DNA from: Novosphingobium sp049354825
GTDB lineage: Bacteria; Pseudomonadota; Alphaproteobacteria; Sphingomonadales; Sphingomonadaceae
NCBI RefSeq assembly: GCF_049354825.1
Contig: NZ_CP186480.1
Coordinates: 1,364,001-1,428,000, forward strand
Direction: 5' to 3'
DNA: 64,000 nt
The translations under genes and the position numbers were made by a program. A model generated the notes under the pieces. The model did not search any database. It was given only the letters and a program-made list of their open reading frames with translations, and was not told where the DNA came from. Below are positions 43,732 to 52,422 of the stretch, piece after piece; position 1 is the first letter of the stretch; every line of letters starts with the position of its first letter.

Positions 43732-44523
43732 TTACTCCGTGATCGCTTCGGCGGCCACTTCGGCCTCCGCAGCGCTCGCACCGCCGCGACCCAGCAGGTC
43801 GGCGACCTTCTTGCCGCGACGCTGGGCAACCGACTTCGGCGAAGTCTGGTCGGTCAGCGCGTCGAACGTGGCGCGGATCATGTTGTAGGGGTTCGAGGTC
43901 CCGACCGACTTGGTCACGACGTCATGGACGCCCAGGCTCTCGAAAACGGCGCGCATCGGGCCGCCGGCGATGATGCCGGTACCGGCCGGGGCCGACCGGA
44001 CATTGACCTTGCCGGCGCCGAACCGGCCCTTGCCGTCATGGTGCAAGGTGCGGCCTTCCTTCAGCGGAACGCGGACCATCTTCTTCTTGGCCGAGGCCGT
44101 CGCCTTGGTGATGGCCTCAGGCACTTCGCGCGCCTTGCCATGACCGAAACCGACGCGGCCCTTGCCGTCGCCCACTACGACCAGCGCTGCAAAGCCGAAG
44201 CGCTTGCCGCCCTTCACCGTCTTGGACACGCGGTTGATGTGCACGAGCTTCTCGATCAGCTCCTCGCCACCGTCGTCGTCGCCGCCCCGGCCGCCACGGC
44301 GATCGTCACGACGCCCGCCGCGATTGCCGCCACGGTCGTTGCCGCCACGATTGCCGCCGCCGCGATTGCCGCCACGGTTGCCACCGCGATCGCCGCCACG
44401 CGCTTCGCGCGGAGCTTCGACGGGAGCGGCATCGGCCGCCTGCGGGTGTTCGGCCGCGATCGGCGCGTCCGGGGTCGGAACCTCGGTGGTGTTGGTTTCA
44501 GTGTTAGGGGTATCTGGCATCAT
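43732..44523 (-). CDS. rpsE: 30S ribosomal protein S5 with RGG-rich N-terminal extension
   Basis: 263 residues, about 95 more than E. coli S5. The C-terminal 180 residues are normal S5 (LIEKLVHINRVSKTVKGGKRFGFAALVVVGDGKGRVGFGHGKA). The first 85 are predicted disordered: an acidic Thr/Pro/Ala stretch followed by repeated GGNRGG/RGG units and an Asp/Gly end (GRGGDDDGGEELI). RGG repeats commonly bind RNA. The ATG (either of two adjacent) overlaps the rplR stop (TGATG). Confidence 0.97.
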   Translation of the reverse strand: MMPDTPNTETNTTEVPTPDAPIAAEHPQAADAAPVEAPREARGGDRGGNRGGNRGGGNRGGNDRGGNRGGRRDDRRGGRGGDDDGGEELIEKLVHINRVSKTVKGGKRFGFAALVVVGDGKGRVGFGHGKAREVPEAITKATASAKKKMVRVPLKEGRTLHHDGKGRFGAGKVNVRSAPAGTGIIAGGPMRAVFESLGVHDVVTKSVGTSNPYNMIRATFDALTDQTSPKSVAQRRGKKVADLLGRGGASAAEAEVAAEAITE

Positions 44524-44873
44524 CAGAACTCCAGCCCGCCTTCACGCGCGGCATCGGCCAGCGCCTTGACGCGACCATGGAAGAGGAAGCCGCCGCGATC
44601 GAACACGACGGAGGTCACACCGGCCTTCTTGGCTGCTTCGGCCAGGGCCTTGCCGACTTCGGCGGCAGCGGCTGCCGTCGCGCCAGACTTGTCCCCCGCA
44701 ACGCCCAGCGTCGAGGCCGCGGCGACCGTGCGGCCGGCGGCATCGTCGATGATCTGGGCGTAGATGTGGCGGCCCGAGCGGTGGACGCTCAGCCGCGGAC
44801 GGCCAGCGGCACGCGCCTTGATGGTGGTGCGAACGCGCCGCTTGCGGCGGTCGAAAAGCGTGAGCTTGGCCAT
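44523..44873 (-). CDS. rplR: 50S ribosomal protein L18
   Basis: 116 residues: FDRRKRRVRTTIKARAAGRPRLSVHRSGRHIYAQIIDD and the end VVFDRGGFLFHGRVKALADAAREGGLEF. It binds 5S rRNA. Start overlaps rplF stop (TAATG). Confidence 0.98.
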   Translation of the reverse strand: MAKLTLFDRRKRRVRTTIKARAAGRPRLSVHRSGRHIYAQIIDDAAGRTVAAASTLGVAGDKSGATAAAAAEVGKALAEAAKKAGVTSVVFDRGGFLFHGRVKALADAAREGGLEF

Positions 44874-45406
44874 TACTTCTTCTTCCCTTCCTTGCGGAAG
44901 ATGTACTCGCCGCGGTACTTGATGCCCTTGCCCTTGTACGGCTCGGGCTTGCGCCAGCGGCGAATCTCGGCCGCGACCTGGCCGACCTTCTGCTTGTCGA
45001 TACCGGTGATCTCGACGGTGGTGTTGTCAGGCGTCTTGACCTCGATACCCTCGGGCACCGGGAAGTTGACGTCGTGGCTGTAGCCGAGCTGCAGGCGCAG
45101 GGTCTTGCCCTGGGCCGTAGCGCGGTAGCCGACACCGGTGATCTCGAGCACCTTGGTGAAACCTTCGGTCACACCGGTGATCAGGTTCTCGACCAGCGTG
45201 CGCTGCATGCCCCAGAAGGCACGCGCCGCCTTGGTCTCGTTCGCCGGCTTCACCAGGATGGCATCGCCATCGACGGTGTAGCTGATCTCGTCGCGCAGCG
45301 GCAGGGTCAAGGTGCCCTTGGGGCCCTTCACGCTGAGGGTGCGGTCCTCGATCTGGGCGGTGACGCCGCTCGGGATCGTCACCGGCTTCTTGCCGATGCG
45401 GCTCAT
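44873..45406 (-). CDS. rplF: 50S ribosomal protein L6
   Basis: 177 residues: MSRIGKKPVTIPSGV start, two repeated domains, and EIRRWRKPEPYKGKGIKY near the C-terminus. Normal length. Its ATG overlaps the rpsH stop. Confidence 0.98.
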   Translation of the reverse strand: MSRIGKKPVTIPSGVTAQIEDRTLSVKGPKGTLTLPLRDEISYTVDGDAILVKPANETKAARAFWGMQRTLVENLITGVTEGFTKVLEITGVGYRATAQGKTLRLQLGYSHDVNFPVPEGIEVKTPDNTTVEITGIDKQKVGQVAAEIRRWRKPEPYKGKGIKYRGEYIFRKEGKKK

Positions 45407-45801
45407 CAGAACACCTCCGCCAGGACTTCGCCGCCGACGTTCTGCGCACGCGCCTCGGCATCCGAGAGCACGCCGCGCGGCGTCGAGACGATCGTGATGC
45501 CAAGGCCGTTGCGCACCACCGGAAGCTCCTTGGAGCCCGAATAGACGCGGCGGCCCGGCTTCGAGACGCGGGCGACGTGCTTGATCGCCGGCTCGCCTTC
45601 GAAATACTTCAGTTCGATGCGCAGCTGCGGGTGCACGCCGGTGGCGTCCTCGGCATAGCCGCGGATGTAACCTTCGCGCTGCAGAACCTCGAGCACGCGG
45701 GCGCGCAGCTTCGAGGCCGGCGAAAGGACCGAGTCCTTCTTCGCCTGCTGGCCGTTGCGGATGCGGGTGAGCATATCACCCAGGGGATCGGTCATTGCCA
45801 T
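45406..45801 (-). CDS. rpsH: 30S ribosomal protein S8
   Basis: 131 residues: TDPLGDMLTRIRNGQQAKKD at the start and VVRNGLGITIVSTPRGVLSD in the 16S-binding C-terminal domain. Confidence 0.98.
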   Translation of the reverse strand: MAMTDPLGDMLTRIRNGQQAKKDSVLSPASKLRARVLEVLQREGYIRGYAEDATGVHPQLRIELKYFEGEPAIKHVARVSKPGRRVYSGSKELPVVRNGLGITIVSTPRGVLSDAEARAQNVGGEVLAEVF

Positions 45802-45812
45802 TGTCTAAACCC

Positions 45813-46118
45813 TCACCAGCTCGACTTGGTCAGGCCGGGGATCATCCCCTTGTTGCCCAGGTCGCGCAGCTCGATGCGGCACAGGCCGAACTTGCGGTAG
45901 TAGCCGCGCGGGCGGCCGGTGGTTGCGCAGCGGTTGCGGACCCGGGTGGGGTTCGCGTTGCGCGGCAGTTCGGCCATCTTCAGGCGGGCGATCAAGCGCT
46001 CGGTTTCGTCGAGCGACTTGTCGTCGGCCTTGGCCTTGAGCGCGGCAAACTTGCCGGCATACTGCTTAACGAGCTTCTTGCGCCGCTCGTTCTTGTTCAC
46101 GGAACTCAGTTTCGCCAT
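45813..46118 (-). CDS. rpsN: 30S ribosomal protein S14 (zinc-free long form)
   Basis: 101 residues. Lacks the CxxC zinc pairs of the short form, as in most proteobacteria. Landmarks are KLVKQYAGKFAALKAKADD and RCATTGRPRGYYRKFGLCRIELRDL. Confidence 0.98.
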   Translation of the reverse strand: MAKLSSVNKNERRKKLVKQYAGKFAALKAKADDKSLDETERLIARLKMAELPRNANPTRVRNRCATTGRPRGYYRKFGLCRIELRDLGNKGMIPGLTKSSW

Positions 46119-46139
46119 GGACTTAAGCTCTCTTCTTAA

Positions 46140-46727
46140 TCACGCGGCCTGCTGCGCATCAGCGTCAGCATCCTGCGGGAACGGGAAACCGAACAGGCGC
46201 AGCAGCTCGCGCGCCTCGTCGTCGGTCTTGGCGGTGGTGGTGACGATGATGTCCATCCCGCGCACCTTCTCGATCTGGTCATAGCTGATCTCGGGGAAGA
46301 TGATCTGCTCCTTGAGACCCATCGCGTAGTTGCCGCGCCCGTCGAAGCTCTTCGGGTTGAGACCGCGGAAGTCGCGGATGCGGGGCATCGCCACGGTGAT
46401 CAGGCGGTCGAGGAATTCGTACATGCGTTCCCGGCGCAAGGTCACCTTGCAACCGATCGGCATGCCTTCACGCAGCTTGAACTGCGCGATCGACTTCTTC
46501 GCCTTGGTGATGACCGGCTTCTGACCGGAAATCAGCTCCATCTCGGCGGCGGCGACCGTGACCTTCTTCTTGTCCTGGCTGCCTTCGCCGACGCCCATGT
46601 TCAGCGTGATCTTCTCGATCCGCGGAACTTCCATGGCGTTCTTGTAACCGAAACGCTCGGTCATCTGCTTGGCGATGACCTCGTCGTAGCGGCTCTTCAT
46701 CCGGGGGGTGTACTTGGAATCAGCCAT
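46140..46727 (-). CDS. rplE: 50S ribosomal protein L5
   Basis: 195 residues from the ATG before ADSKYTPRMKSRYDEV; the frame open upstream lies in rplX. Core: ITLNMGVGEGSQDKKKV, REGMPIGCKVTLRRERMYEFLDRL, DIIVTTTAKTDDEARELL. It ends with a short Ala/Asp/Gln tail. It overlaps the rplX stop by eight bases. Confidence 0.97.
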   Translation of the reverse strand: MADSKYTPRMKSRYDEVIAKQMTERFGYKNAMEVPRIEKITLNMGVGEGSQDKKKVTVAAAEMELISGQKPVITKAKKSIAQFKLREGMPIGCKVTLRRERMYEFLDRLITVAMPRIRDFRGLNPKSFDGRGNYAMGLKEQIIFPEISYDQIEKVRGMDIIVTTTAKTDDEARELLRLFGFPFPQDADADAQQAA

Positions 46728-47037
46728 CGATCGTCTCCCCGCCGCGGACCGCAACACGGACCTTCTGGCCGTCCTTGGTCTCGAAACGGACGCGGGTCGG
46801 CTTGCCGTCCTTGCCGGCAATCGCAACCTTGGAAATGTGCATCGGCGCCTCGCGGCGGTCGATGCCGCCCTGCGGGTTCGCCTGGGTCGGCTTGCGATGG
46901 CGGGCGGCGACGTTGACGCCTTCCACGATCACCTTGCCGTCCTTCGGCATCACGGCCTGGACGGTGCCGGTGCGGCCCTTGTCCTTGCCGGACAGCACGA
47001 CGACGCTGTCACCCTTCTTGATCTTTGCGGCAGCCAT
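46720..47037 (-). CDS. rplX: 50S ribosomal protein L24
   Basis: 105 residues from the ATG before AAAKIKKGDSVVVLSGKDKG. KOW-type start, then GVNVAARHRKPTQANPQGGI and APMHISKVA. The rplN stop overlaps its start (TGATG). Confidence 0.97.
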   Translation of the reverse strand: MAAAKIKKGDSVVVLSGKDKGRTGTVQAVMPKDGKVIVEGVNVAARHRKPTQANPQGGIDRREAPMHISKVAIAGKDGKPTRVRFETKDGQKVRVAVRGGETIDG

Positions 47038-47405
47038 CACAGCACCTCCGGAGCAAGGCTGATGATCTTCATGAAGCCGCGGCCCCGCAGTTCGCGAACC
47101 ACGGGTCCGAAGATACGAGTGCCGATCGGCTCCTCGTTCTTGTTGATCAGCACGGCCGCATTCGTGTCGAAGCGGATCACGCTGCCGTCGGCACGGCGCA
47201 CGTCCTTGCGGGTGCGTACGATCACCGCGCGGTGAACGTCGCCCTTCTTCACGCGGGTGCGCGGCTGGGCTTCCTTGACCGAGACGACGATGACGTCGCC
47301 GACGCCGGCGGTCCGGCGCTTCGATCCGCCCAGCACCTTGATGCACTGGACGCGCTTGGCGCCGCTGTTGTCAGCGACCTCAAGCTGGGATTGCATCTGG
47401 ATCAT
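47037..47405 (-). CDS. rplN: 50S ribosomal protein L14
   Basis: 122 residues: MIQMQSQLEVADNSGAKRVQCIKVLGGSKRR, normal throughout, ending RGFMKIISLAPEVL. Confidence 0.98.
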   Translation of the reverse strand: MIQMQSQLEVADNSGAKRVQCIKVLGGSKRRTAGVGDVIVVSVKEAQPRTRVKKGDVHRAVIVRTRKDVRRADGSVIRFDTNAAVLINKNEEPIGTRIFGPVVRELRGRGFMKIISLAPEVL

Positions 47406-47492
47406 TGATCCGGTTCCTTCTTCCTGGCTTGCCGGGACGATTGCCCGGCAGTTCCAAAACTAAATCAGACGTCGGCCTGGAGGCGTCAGCCT

Positions 47493-47762
47493 TCAAACAT
47501 CAGCTTCGACGGCGGCGGTCTTCCCGGCCTGGACGCGGTCGACGACCTTCCAGGTCTTGAGCTTGGAGACGGGAGCCGTCTCCTCGATGCGGACCACTTC
47601 ACCGGCCTTGAACGAGTTGTCCTCGTCATGGGCATGGTACTTCTTCGAGCGACGGATGATCTTCCCGTAGAGCGGGTGCTTCACCTTGCGCTCGACCTTC
47701 ACGACGACGGTCTTGTCGGTCTTGTCGGACACCACGGTCCCGATCAGGATACGCTTGGGCAT
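47493..47762 (-). CDS. rpsQ: 30S ribosomal protein S17
   Basis: 89 residues: MPKRILIGTVVSDKTDKTVVV and HPLYGKIIRRSKKYHAHDE. The 87-base spacer before rplN holds a small hairpin (GCCGGG/CCCGGC near 47430-47449). Confidence 0.98.
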   Translation of the reverse strand: MPKRILIGTVVSDKTDKTVVVKVERKVKHPLYGKIIRRSKKYHAHDEDNSFKAGEVVRIEETAPVSKLKTWKVVDRVQAGKTAAVEADV

Positions 47763-47772
47763 CGTGATCTCC

Positions 47773-48018
47773 TTACTTCGCGGCCGAGCGGGTGCGCTCG
47801 GTCTGCAGGGTCTTGATGCGGGCGATGTCGCGGCGCACTTCCTTGATGCGCGCCGGACGCTCCAGCTGGTTCGTCGCGGCCTGGAAGCGGAGATTGAAGG
47901 CCTCCTTCTTCAGGTCGGCGAGGTCGCCGGTAAGCTGGTCGTCAGTCTTGGTGCGCATGTCGGTGACCTTGTTCGAACCCTTGGTCGCGGCAGCTTTCTT
48001 GGGGCTTTTAGCCATCAT
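47773..48018 (-). CDS. rpmC: 50S ribosomal protein L29 with basic N-terminal extension
   Basis: 81 residues against about 65. The L29 core starts near VTDMRTKTDDQLTGDLADLKKEAFNLRFQ. Before it lie about 17 basic Lys/Ala/Ser residues (MAKSPKKAAATKGSNK). The start (ATGATGG) overlaps the rplP stop, which supports the longer form. Confidence 0.96.
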   Translation of the reverse strand: MMAKSPKKAAATKGSNKVTDMRTKTDDQLTGDLADLKKEAFNLRFQAATNQLERPARIKEVRRDIARIKTLQTERTRSAAK

Positions 48019-48449
48019 TCGGCTCCCAGGTGGCTGGTGTCGCCCAACCGGGCAACGACCTTGGTCTTGATCGGCAGCTTCATCGCCGCGCGGCTGAACG
48101 CCTCGGCGGCCAGCGGACCGGCAACGCCGTCGAGTTCGAACAGGATCCGGCCCGGCTTCACGCGCGCGGCCCAGTATTCGATCGCGCCTTTGCCCTTGCC
48201 CTGGCGGACTTCAGCAGGCTTCTTCGACACCGGCACGTCCGGGAACACGCGGATCCACAGGCGCCCCTGGCGCTTGATGTGGCGCGTGATCGCACGGCGC
48301 GCAGCCTCGATCTGGCGGGCGGTGACGCGCTCCGGCTCCATCGCCTTGAGGCCGTACGAGCCGAAGTTCAGCTCGGTACCGCCCTTGGCGGCGCCCTTGA
48401 TCCGGCCCTTGAAGGCCTTGCGGAACTTGGTTTTCTTCGGTTGCAGCAT
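48015..48449 (-). CDS. rplP: 50S ribosomal protein L16
   Basis: 144 residues: MLQPKKTKFRKAFKGRIKG, ITRHIKRQGRLWIRVFPDVPVSKKPAEVRQGKGKG. Normal. Confidence 0.98.
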   Translation of the reverse strand: MLQPKKTKFRKAFKGRIKGAAKGGTELNFGSYGLKAMEPERVTARQIEAARRAITRHIKRQGRLWIRVFPDVPVSKKPAEVRQGKGKGAIEYWAARVKPGRILFELDGVAGPLAAEAFSRAAMKLPIKTKVVARLGDTSHLGAE

Positions 48450-48464
48450 GGTGCTTACTCTACC

Positions 48465-49169
48465 TTAGCGCCGGTCGGAGGCCGGACGGACGCCGGAGGT
48501 CTGGGCCTCCATCATCAGCCGGTCCTGGGCCATAGGATCATGGCCGAGAATCTCGCCCTTGAAGACCCAGACCTTGATGCCGATGATGCCATAGGCGGTC
48601 AGCGCCTCGGCATCGGCGTAGTCGACGTTGGCGCGCAGCGTGTGAAGCGGCACGCGGCCTTCACGGTACTGCTCGACACGGGCGATCTCGGCACCGCCGA
48701 GGCGGCCGCCGCACATGATCTTGATGCCTTCGGCACCCAGACGCATGGCCGACTGCATCGCGCGCTTCATCGCCCGGCGGAACGCCACACGGCGGATCAG
48801 CTGGTCGGCGATGCCCTGGGCGACGAGCTTGGCGTCGATCTCGGGCTTGCGGATCTCGACGATGTTGAGCTTCACGTCGCTGCCGGTCAGCTTGGCCAGC
48901 TGCGAGCGCAGCTTCTCGATGTCGGCGCCCTTCTTGCCGATGATGACGCCCGGACGGGCGGCATAGATCGACACGCGGCACAGCTTGGCCGGACGCTCGA
49001 TGACGACCTTGGAGATCGCGGCCTGCGGCAGCGTGTCCATGATGAACTTGCGCATCTTGAGGTCTTCCTCAAGCATCGACGCATAATTCTTGCCTTCGGC
49101 GTACCAGCGGCTGTCCCAGGTACGGTTGATCTGCAGGCGCAGACCGATCGGGTTCGATTTATGACCCAT
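48465..49169 (-). CDS. rpsC: 30S ribosomal protein S3
   Basis: 234 residues: MGHKSNPIGLRLQINRTWDSRW, KH domain with GVIIGKKGADIEKLR, and the C-terminal domain MCGGRLGGAEIARVEQYREGRVPLHTLRANVDY. Confidence 0.98.
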   Translation of the reverse strand: MGHKSNPIGLRLQINRTWDSRWYAEGKNYASMLEEDLKMRKFIMDTLPQAAISKVVIERPAKLCRVSIYAARPGVIIGKKGADIEKLRSQLAKLTGSDVKLNIVEIRKPEIDAKLVAQGIADQLIRRVAFRRAMKRAMQSAMRLGAEGIKIMCGGRLGGAEIARVEQYREGRVPLHTLRANVDYADAEALTAYGIIGIKVWVFKGEILGHDPMAQDRLMMEAQTSGVRPASDRR

Positions 49170-49171
49170 GA

Positions 49172-49558
49172 TCAGGCCTCCCCGTCTTCAGAGGTTTCGC
49201 GCACGACGATCCGCAGCCGGCTGAACGGCTTGAGGATGCGCGTGGACTTGCCGCGGCCGCGCGTGTGGAACCGCTTCATCGTGATCGACTTGCCGACCGA
49301 CGCCTCGGCAACGACGAGCGCGTCGACGTCGAGGTTGTGGTTGTTCTCGGCGTTGGCGATGGCGCTGGCGAGAACCTTGCGGGCTTCGACGGCCATGGCC
49401 TTCTTCGAGAAGGCGAGGATGTTCATCGCGTCTTCCGCGCGCTTGCCGCGGATCAGACCCGCGACCAGGTTCAGCTTCTGGGCCGAACCGCGGATCTGCG
49501 TTCCGACCGAGAGCGCCTCATTATCGGCGACGCGGCGGGGTGCCTTGTCCTTGCTCAT
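49172..49558 (-). CDS. rplV: 50S ribosomal protein L22
   Basis: 128 residues: a slightly long N-terminus (MSKDKAPRRVADNEALSV), then GSAQKLNLVAGLIRGKRAEDAMNILAFSKK, and the C-terminal hairpin with SITMKRFHTRGRGKSTRILKPFSRLRIVV. Start overlaps rpsS stop. Confidence 0.98.
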   Translation of the reverse strand: MSKDKAPRRVADNEALSVGTQIRGSAQKLNLVAGLIRGKRAEDAMNILAFSKKAMAVEARKVLASAIANAENNHNLDVDALVVAEASVGKSITMKRFHTRGRGKSTRILKPFSRLRIVVRETSEDGEA

Positions 49559-49836
49559 CAGCGCTTGCCCTTCTTGTCGGCAGCGTGACCGGGGAAGGTG
49601 CGCGTGGGCGCAAATTCACCGAGCTTGTGGCCGACCATGTCCTCGTTGACCGAGACCGGGATGAACTTGTGGCCGTTGTGCACGCTGAACGTCAGACCGA
49701 CGAACTGCGGCAGGATCGTCGAACGACGCGACCAGGTCTTGATCGGACCGCCGCGGCCCGACTGCTCCTGCGCGCCTTCAGCCTTCTTGAGAAGGTGCAG
49801 GTCGACGAAGGGGCCTTTCCATACGGAGCGAGCCAT
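49558..49836 (-). CDS. rpsS: 30S ribosomal protein S19
   Basis: 92 residues: MARSVWKGPFVDLHLLKKAE and HNGHKFIPVSVNEDMVGHKLGEFAPTRTF. Normal. Confidence 0.98.
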   Translation of the reverse strand: MARSVWKGPFVDLHLLKKAEGAQEQSGRGGPIKTWSRRSTILPQFVGLTFSVHNGHKFIPVSVNEDMVGHKLGEFAPTRTFPGHAADKKGKR

Positions 49837-49842
49837 GCGCGC

Positions 49843-50679
49843 TTACCTCTTCTTCTTGGCGTGACGCGAACGGATGATCATCTTGTCCGTGCGCTTGTTG
49901 TGACGGGTGCGGGCACCCTTGGTCGGCTTGCCCCAAGGGGTAACCGGGTGACGGCCGCCCGAGGTCCGGCCTTCACCACCGCCATGCGGGTGGTCGACCG
50001 GGTTCTTGGCGACGCCGCGGGTCAGCGGACGCTTGCCCAGCCAGCGGTTGCGGCCGGCCTTGCCCAGGTTCTGGTTCTGGTTGTCGGGGTTCGAGACCGC
50101 GCCAACCGTGCCCATGCAATCGCCGCGCAGGTAACGCTGCTCGCCCGAGTTGAGGCGGACGATCACCATGCCGCGGTCGCGGCCCACGACCTGCACGTAA
50201 GTGCCGGCCGAACGGGCGATCTGGCCACCCTTGCCCGGCTTCATTTCGACGTTGTGGCAGATCGTGCCGACCGGCATCTGCGACAGAAGCATCGCATTGC
50301 CCGGCTTCACGTCGGTCTTTTCACCGGCAACGACACTGTCACCGACGGCGAGGCGCTGCGGCGCGAGGATGTAGGCGAGTTCGCCGTCCTCGTACTTGAC
50401 CAGCGCGATGAAGGCCGTGCGGTTGGGATCGTACTCGAGACGCTCGACGATCGCGGGGGCGTCCCACTTGCGACGCTTGAAGTCGATGTAGCGGTACTTC
50501 TGCTTGTGACCGCCGGCGATACCACGCGAGGTGACATGGCCCTTGTTGTTGCGGCCACCGGTCTTGCGCTTGCCTTCGACGAGCGCCTTGACCGGCTTGC
50601 CCTTCCACAGCGACGACTTGTCGACGAGGACCAGGCCGCGGCGCGCGGGGCTGGTCGGGTTGTAGTTCTTGAGTGCCAT
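49843..50679 (-). CDS. rplB: 50S ribosomal protein L2
   Basis: 278 residues: ALKNYNPTSPARRGLVLVDK, GHVTSRGIAGGHKQKYRYIDFKR, and NPVDHPHGGGEGRTSGGRHPVTPWG containing the conserved peptidyl-transferase-centre histidine. Confidence 0.98.
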   Translation of the reverse strand: MALKNYNPTSPARRGLVLVDKSSLWKGKPVKALVEGKRKTGGRNNKGHVTSRGIAGGHKQKYRYIDFKRRKWDAPAIVERLEYDPNRTAFIALVKYEDGELAYILAPQRLAVGDSVVAGEKTDVKPGNAMLLSQMPVGTICHNVEMKPGKGGQIARSAGTYVQVVGRDRGMVIVRLNSGEQRYLRGDCMGTVGAVSNPDNQNQNLGKAGRNRWLGKRPLTRGVAKNPVDHPHGGGEGRTSGGRHPVTPWGKPTKGARTRHNKRTDKMIIRSRHAKKKR

Positions 50680-50683
50680 CGCC

Positions 50684-51004
50684 TCAGATCCCGCTGGTGA
50701 CGTCGATGGACTGGCCCGCGGCCAGGGTCACGACGGCCTTCTTGACGTCCGAACGCTTGTAGGGCTTGCCCTTCCAGCGCTTGGTCTTGCCCTTCTGGGT
50801 GAGCGTGTTCACGCCGACGACCTTGACGTCGAAGAGCGCTTCCACGGCCGCCTTGATCTCCGGCTTGGTGGCCTTGTCGGCAACCTTGAACACAACCGCG
50901 TTGTGCTCGGAGAGAAGGGTCGACTTCTCGGTGATGTGCGGCGCGACGATCACGTCGTAGTGACGCGTATCGGTGCCGGCAGCCTTGGTGGGGGCCTTAG
51001 CCAT
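50684..51004 (-). CDS. rplW: 50S ribosomal protein L23
   Basis: 106 residues: YDVIVAPHITEKSTLLSEHNAVVFKV, FDVKVVGVNTLTQKGKTKRWKG. It forms the polypeptide exit-site platform. Overlaps rplD by eight bases. Confidence 0.98.
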   Translation of the reverse strand: MAKAPTKAAGTDTRHYDVIVAPHITEKSTLLSEHNAVVFKVADKATKPEIKAAVEALFDVKVVGVNTLTQKGKTKRWKGKPYKRSDVKKAVVTLAAGQSIDVTSGI

Positions 51005-51644
51005 TGCTCTTCACTCCCGTGGGGGCGAAACGCGCCTCCAGCTTGTCGACAGCGGCGCGGGTCAGCACCAGCGTGTCATGCTTCAGGATGTCGTAGACGT
51101 TGGCACCGACCGCCGGGAGCACGTTGACCCCGACCAGGTTGCCGGCGGCGCGGGCAAAGCCCTCGTTCACCGTCTCGCCGTCGATTACCAGAACCTTCTT
51201 GCCCCAGCCCGCCTTTGCCAACTGAGCCGACAGGGCCTTGGTCTTGGCGTCGGTGACGTCGAGCGTGTCGACCACGATCAGACCGTCCTTCGCCTTGGTG
51301 GACAGCGCCATGCGCAGGCCCAGGGCGCGAATCTTCTTGTTCAGCGACACGTCGAATTCACGCCGGCGCGGACCCATGGCCTTGCCGCCGCCGATGAAGA
51401 TCGGCGCCTTGCGATCGCCGTGACGGGCAGTACCGCCACCCTTCTGGCGGCCGAACTTCTTGCCGGTGCGGGCAACGTCCGAGCGCTCGCGAGCGGCGCG
51501 GGCGATGCCGCGGCGGTTCTCGAGCTGCCAGGTGACGACACGGTGCAGGATATCCGCACGCGGTTCGACGCCGAAGACGGTGTCGTCGAGTTCGATATCG
51601 CCCTTGCCGGCGGTACCATCGAGCTTGGAAAGCTTCACCTTCAC
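50997..51644 (-). CDS. rplD: 50S ribosomal protein L4
   Basis: 215 residues from a GTG directly after a perfect AGGAGG. Landmarks: VVTWQLENRRGIARAARERSDVARTGKKFGRQKGGGTARHGDRKAPIFIGGG. In E. coli L4 represses its own operon. Whether that happens here is unknown, but the hairpin array upstream of rplC is a candidate target. Confidence 0.98.
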   Translation of the reverse strand: MKVKLSKLDGTAGKGDIELDDTVFGVEPRADILHRVVTWQLENRRGIARAARERSDVARTGKKFGRQKGGGTARHGDRKAPIFIGGGKAMGPRRREFDVSLNKKIRALGLRMALSTKAKDGLIVVDTLDVTDAKTKALSAQLAKAGWGKKVLVIDGETVNEGFARAAGNLVGVNVLPAVGANVYDILKHDTLVLTRAAVDKLEARFAPTGVKSNG

Positions 51645-51647
51645 GAC

Positions 51648-52403
51648 TTAGCCCTCCTGGCCTTCGGTCGCTTCGACGGCCGCGGTGTTCTCCGCGGGGG
51701 TGTCGGCAGCGTCCGATGTATTGGTGTTGGCGCCCTTGAGGCCGGCCGGATACGGCGCTTCGGCGTGGCGCGCGACCTTCACCGAGTCCTTGACCGTCAG
51801 CCAGGCATTCTTCGAACCCGGGACCGAACCCTTGACGAAGATCAGGCCGCGCTCATCGTCCACGCGGACGACTTCGAGGTTCTGCTGGGTGCGCTGGCGA
51901 TCGCCCATATGGCCGGCCATCTTCTTGTTCTTGAAGACGCGACCCGGATCCTGGCGGTTACCGGTCGAACCGTGGGCACGGTGGCTGATCGAGACGCCGT
52001 GCGTCGCGCGCATGCCGCCGAAGCCCCAGCGCTTCATCGCGCCCTGGAAACCCTTGCCCTGCGTGTGGCCGGCAACGTCGACCATCTGGCCAACCGCGAA
52101 GTGCGAAGCGGCGATCGTGCTGCCGACTTCGAGCAGCGCATCGTCGGCGACGCGGAACTCGGCCACGCGGGCCTTCAGGCCGACGTCGGCCTTGGCGAAA
52201 TGTTCGCGCTGCGGCTTGGCGACGTTCTTCTGCTTGGCCGAACCGGCACCGAGCTGAACGGCGGTATAGCCATCCTTGTCCGCATCGCGGACCGAGACGA
52301 CCTGGCAATTTTCCAGCGCCAGGACGGTAACCGGCACGTGCCGACCGTCCTCCTGGAACAGGCGGGTCATCCCCACCTTCTTGGCGATCACGCCTGTGCG
52401 CAT
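51648..52403 (-). CDS. rplC: 50S ribosomal protein L3 with acidic C-terminal extension
   Basis: 251 residues against about 209. Core: MRTGVIAKKVGMTRLFQEDGR, KGFQGAMKRWGFGGMRATHGVSISHRAHGSTGNRQDPGRVFKNKKMAGHMG. After the L3 core there are about 30 residues of Asn/Thr/Glu/Ala-rich acidic sequence (TNTSDAADTPAENTAAVEA). ATG preceded by GGGAG. Confidence 0.97.
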   Translation of the reverse strand: MRTGVIAKKVGMTRLFQEDGRHVPVTVLALENCQVVSVRDADKDGYTAVQLGAGSAKQKNVAKPQREHFAKADVGLKARVAEFRVADDALLEVGSTIAASHFAVGQMVDVAGHTQGKGFQGAMKRWGFGGMRATHGVSISHRAHGSTGNRQDPGRVFKNKKMAGHMGDRQRTQQNLEVVRVDDERGLIFVKGSVPGSKNAWLTVKDSVKVARHAEAPYPAGLKGANTNTSDAADTPAENTAAVEATEGQEG

Positions 52404-52422
52404 GATCAAACTCCCACAGAGG

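Noticed and set aside
44280..44400. Tandem repeated GC-rich units that look like a small repeat array
   Set aside because: They encode the in-frame RGG/GGN repeats of S5 and are not spaced as in CRISPR.
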